A DNA stretch of 55,447 nt from positions 57,893 through 113,339 of the forward strand of contig NZ_PDWK01000001.1 in NCBI RefSeq assembly GCF_010093135.1, read 5' to 3'. This document shows positions 54,741-55,447 of this stretch, one piece after another (position 1 is the stretch's first letter; each line of letters begins with the position of its first letter). The stretch is from Pseudoxanthomonas taiwanensis (lineage in GTDB: Bacteria > Pseudomonadota > Gammaproteobacteria > Xanthomonadales > Xanthomonadaceae). Made by a program: the position numbers and the translations under genes. The notes below the pieces were generated by a model that was not told the DNA's origin, ran no database searches, and saw only the letters and a list, made by a program, of their open reading frames with translations.

Positions 54741-55129
54741 TACACAGCCGGCCAGTCCGATATGCGCCGCCGTAGTTCCCGCAACAGGTCTTCAATCGCT
54801 TCGGCGCTTACGCCTAGTTCTTCAGCGGCAGCCGCGATTTGTCCCCTTGCTATGCTCTGCAATTCGCGCACTACCTCTATCGGCTCTCTGCCTTTGCGGT
54901 CAGCTATTTCTTGCGCTCCGGTAGTGAAGCCCTCCCGCTGCGGCGCCGCCCGGAGTATCTCAGTCAGGCCAATGACAAGTGAAACGGAACCAGCTATGCG
55001 CATACGCTCAGCCGCCGGAATCTTTGCTTTCGCGGCAGCGCGCAAGTTCGGCTTGCGAGTGCCCGCAATGATGGCGGAAACCGCGCCCAAAAATTGGTTC
55101 TTCTCCCAACTGAGGGGAGAGAGGCGCAC
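54740..55129 (-). CDS. Hypothetical protein next to the IS insertion
   Basis: 129 residues from the GTG at 55129. Mostly helical, with IAGTRKPNLRAAAKAKIP, AERMRIAGSVSLVIGLTEIL and an acidic C-terminal helix (EAIEDLLRELRRRI). The frame is open further upstream without an ATG, so the true N-terminus may have been cut by the transposase-bearing DNA that begins near here. The G+C is lower than in the chromosome. No family recognised. Confidence 0.5.
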   Translation of the reverse strand: MRLSPLSWEKNQFLGAVSAIIAGTRKPNLRAAAKAKIPAAERMRIAGSVSLVIGLTEILRAAPQREGFTTGAQEIADRKGREPIEVVRELQSIARGQIAAAAEELGVSAEAIEDLLRELRRRISDWPAV

Positions 55130-55197
55130 GGCCGACCCGGCAGAATTGTTGTTCTCGAGGCAACAAAACGGGGCCGGCCGTGGCCGAAGTGGATTGT

Positions 55198-55447
55198 ATG
55201 TCCCAGCTGGGTGGCTGGAAGGGTTATCGCGTATGGGATTGGCGTCAGGAGGATCGGGGCGGCCAGTTCTGGGCGGTGCTGGAACTGGCGCCCGTAGAGG
55301 GCGCAGAGCGCCTTTGTTCGGGCTGTGACCAGCCGGTAGCGGCCATCCACGACCAGACCGTTCGCCGGATCCGGGACCTGCCGCTGTTCGAATACGCGGT
55401 GGAATTGTGGGTACCGCGGCTGCGCCTGGCCTGCCCGCGCTGCGGCC
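55198..55447 (+). CDS. ISL3 family transposase, N-terminal part (cut by window end)
   Basis: The ATG at 55198 opens 83 codons to the window edge. The ISL3 N-terminal zinc ribbon is clear: CSGCDQPVAAIHDQTVRRIRDLPL followed about 20 residues later by LACPRCG. The catalytic DDE domain lies outside the window. The left terminal repeat is not certain; a TTGTTG/CAACAA inverted repeat (55146-55151 and 55161-55166) precedes the start. Confidence 0.85.
   Translation, partial: MSQLGGWKGYRVWDWRQEDRGGQFWAVLELAPVEGAERLCSGCDQPVAAIHDQTVRRIRDLPLFEYAVELWVPRLRLACPRCG

Noticed and set aside
51100-55447. Calling a complete prophage
   Set aside because: No integrase, portal, terminase, capsid or lysis gene is present in the window; only a replication/regulation module can be supported.

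Overview
The window is about 70% G+C and reads as chromosome of a gammaproteobacterium of the Lysobacteraceae/Xanthomonadaceae (Lysobacter, Luteimonas or Pseudoxanthomonas type). This rests on recognisable gene families and neighbourhoods: paired M13 peptidases, a phytase next to a TonB receptor, coaD followed by a YfhL-type ferredoxin, suhB diverging from trmJ, and an HNH gene before dxs. The placement is inference, since no rRNA or full marker set is present.

Layout. 1-11.7 kb: the 3' part of an ABC permease/M1 aminopeptidase fusion, a phytoene-desaturase-like oxidoreductase, a beta-CASP nuclease, an intact M13 peptidase lipoprotein followed by a catalytically dead M13 paralogue, a rhomboid protease and an alkyltransferase-like DNA repair protein. 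11.7-20.6 kb: a Pit phosphate transporter with its DUF47 partner, a CorC/CNNM-type Mg2+ transporter preceded by an MgtL-like leader peptide, ExoD, a PhnD-like binding protein translationally coupled to a GGDEF-EAL protein, trmJ and suhB. 20.9-28.7 kb: lrp-queA-tgt-yajC-secD-secF on the minus strand, with a class III aminotransferase diverging from lrp. 28.7-33.1 kb: a phosphate-scavenging locus (TonB receptor, beta-propeller phytase, exported pyrophosphatase). 33.1-43.7 kb: REP-like repeats, upp, a GH9 cellulase that lost its stop codon, an MBL hydrolase, ggt, ferredoxin, a lipoprotein, coaD, rsmD, ftsY, mutY and yggX. 43.7-48.7 kb: small envelope proteins, tRNA-Phe, a lipocalin, an HNH nuclease and dxs.

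The last 7 kb is accessory DNA. It holds a frameshifted TraB/GumN gene, a frameshifted PD-(D/E)XK-like gene and then a minus-strand operon (AlpA regulator, CHC2 zinc-finger protein, Toprim-DUF3987 protein, Cys-rich protein) typical of the replication module of a phage satellite or integrative element. An ISL3-type transposase is cut by the window end. No integrase is visible.

The most interesting item is a 29-codon reading frame at 13726-13815, overlapping the start of the CorC/CNNM gene. It begins MDDDPHPPSRRR and matches the layout of the enterobacterial Mg2+-sensing leader peptide MgtL. A C-rich leader and a hairpin that buries the transporter start codon add to the case for a Mg2+-responsive translational switch in this lineage.
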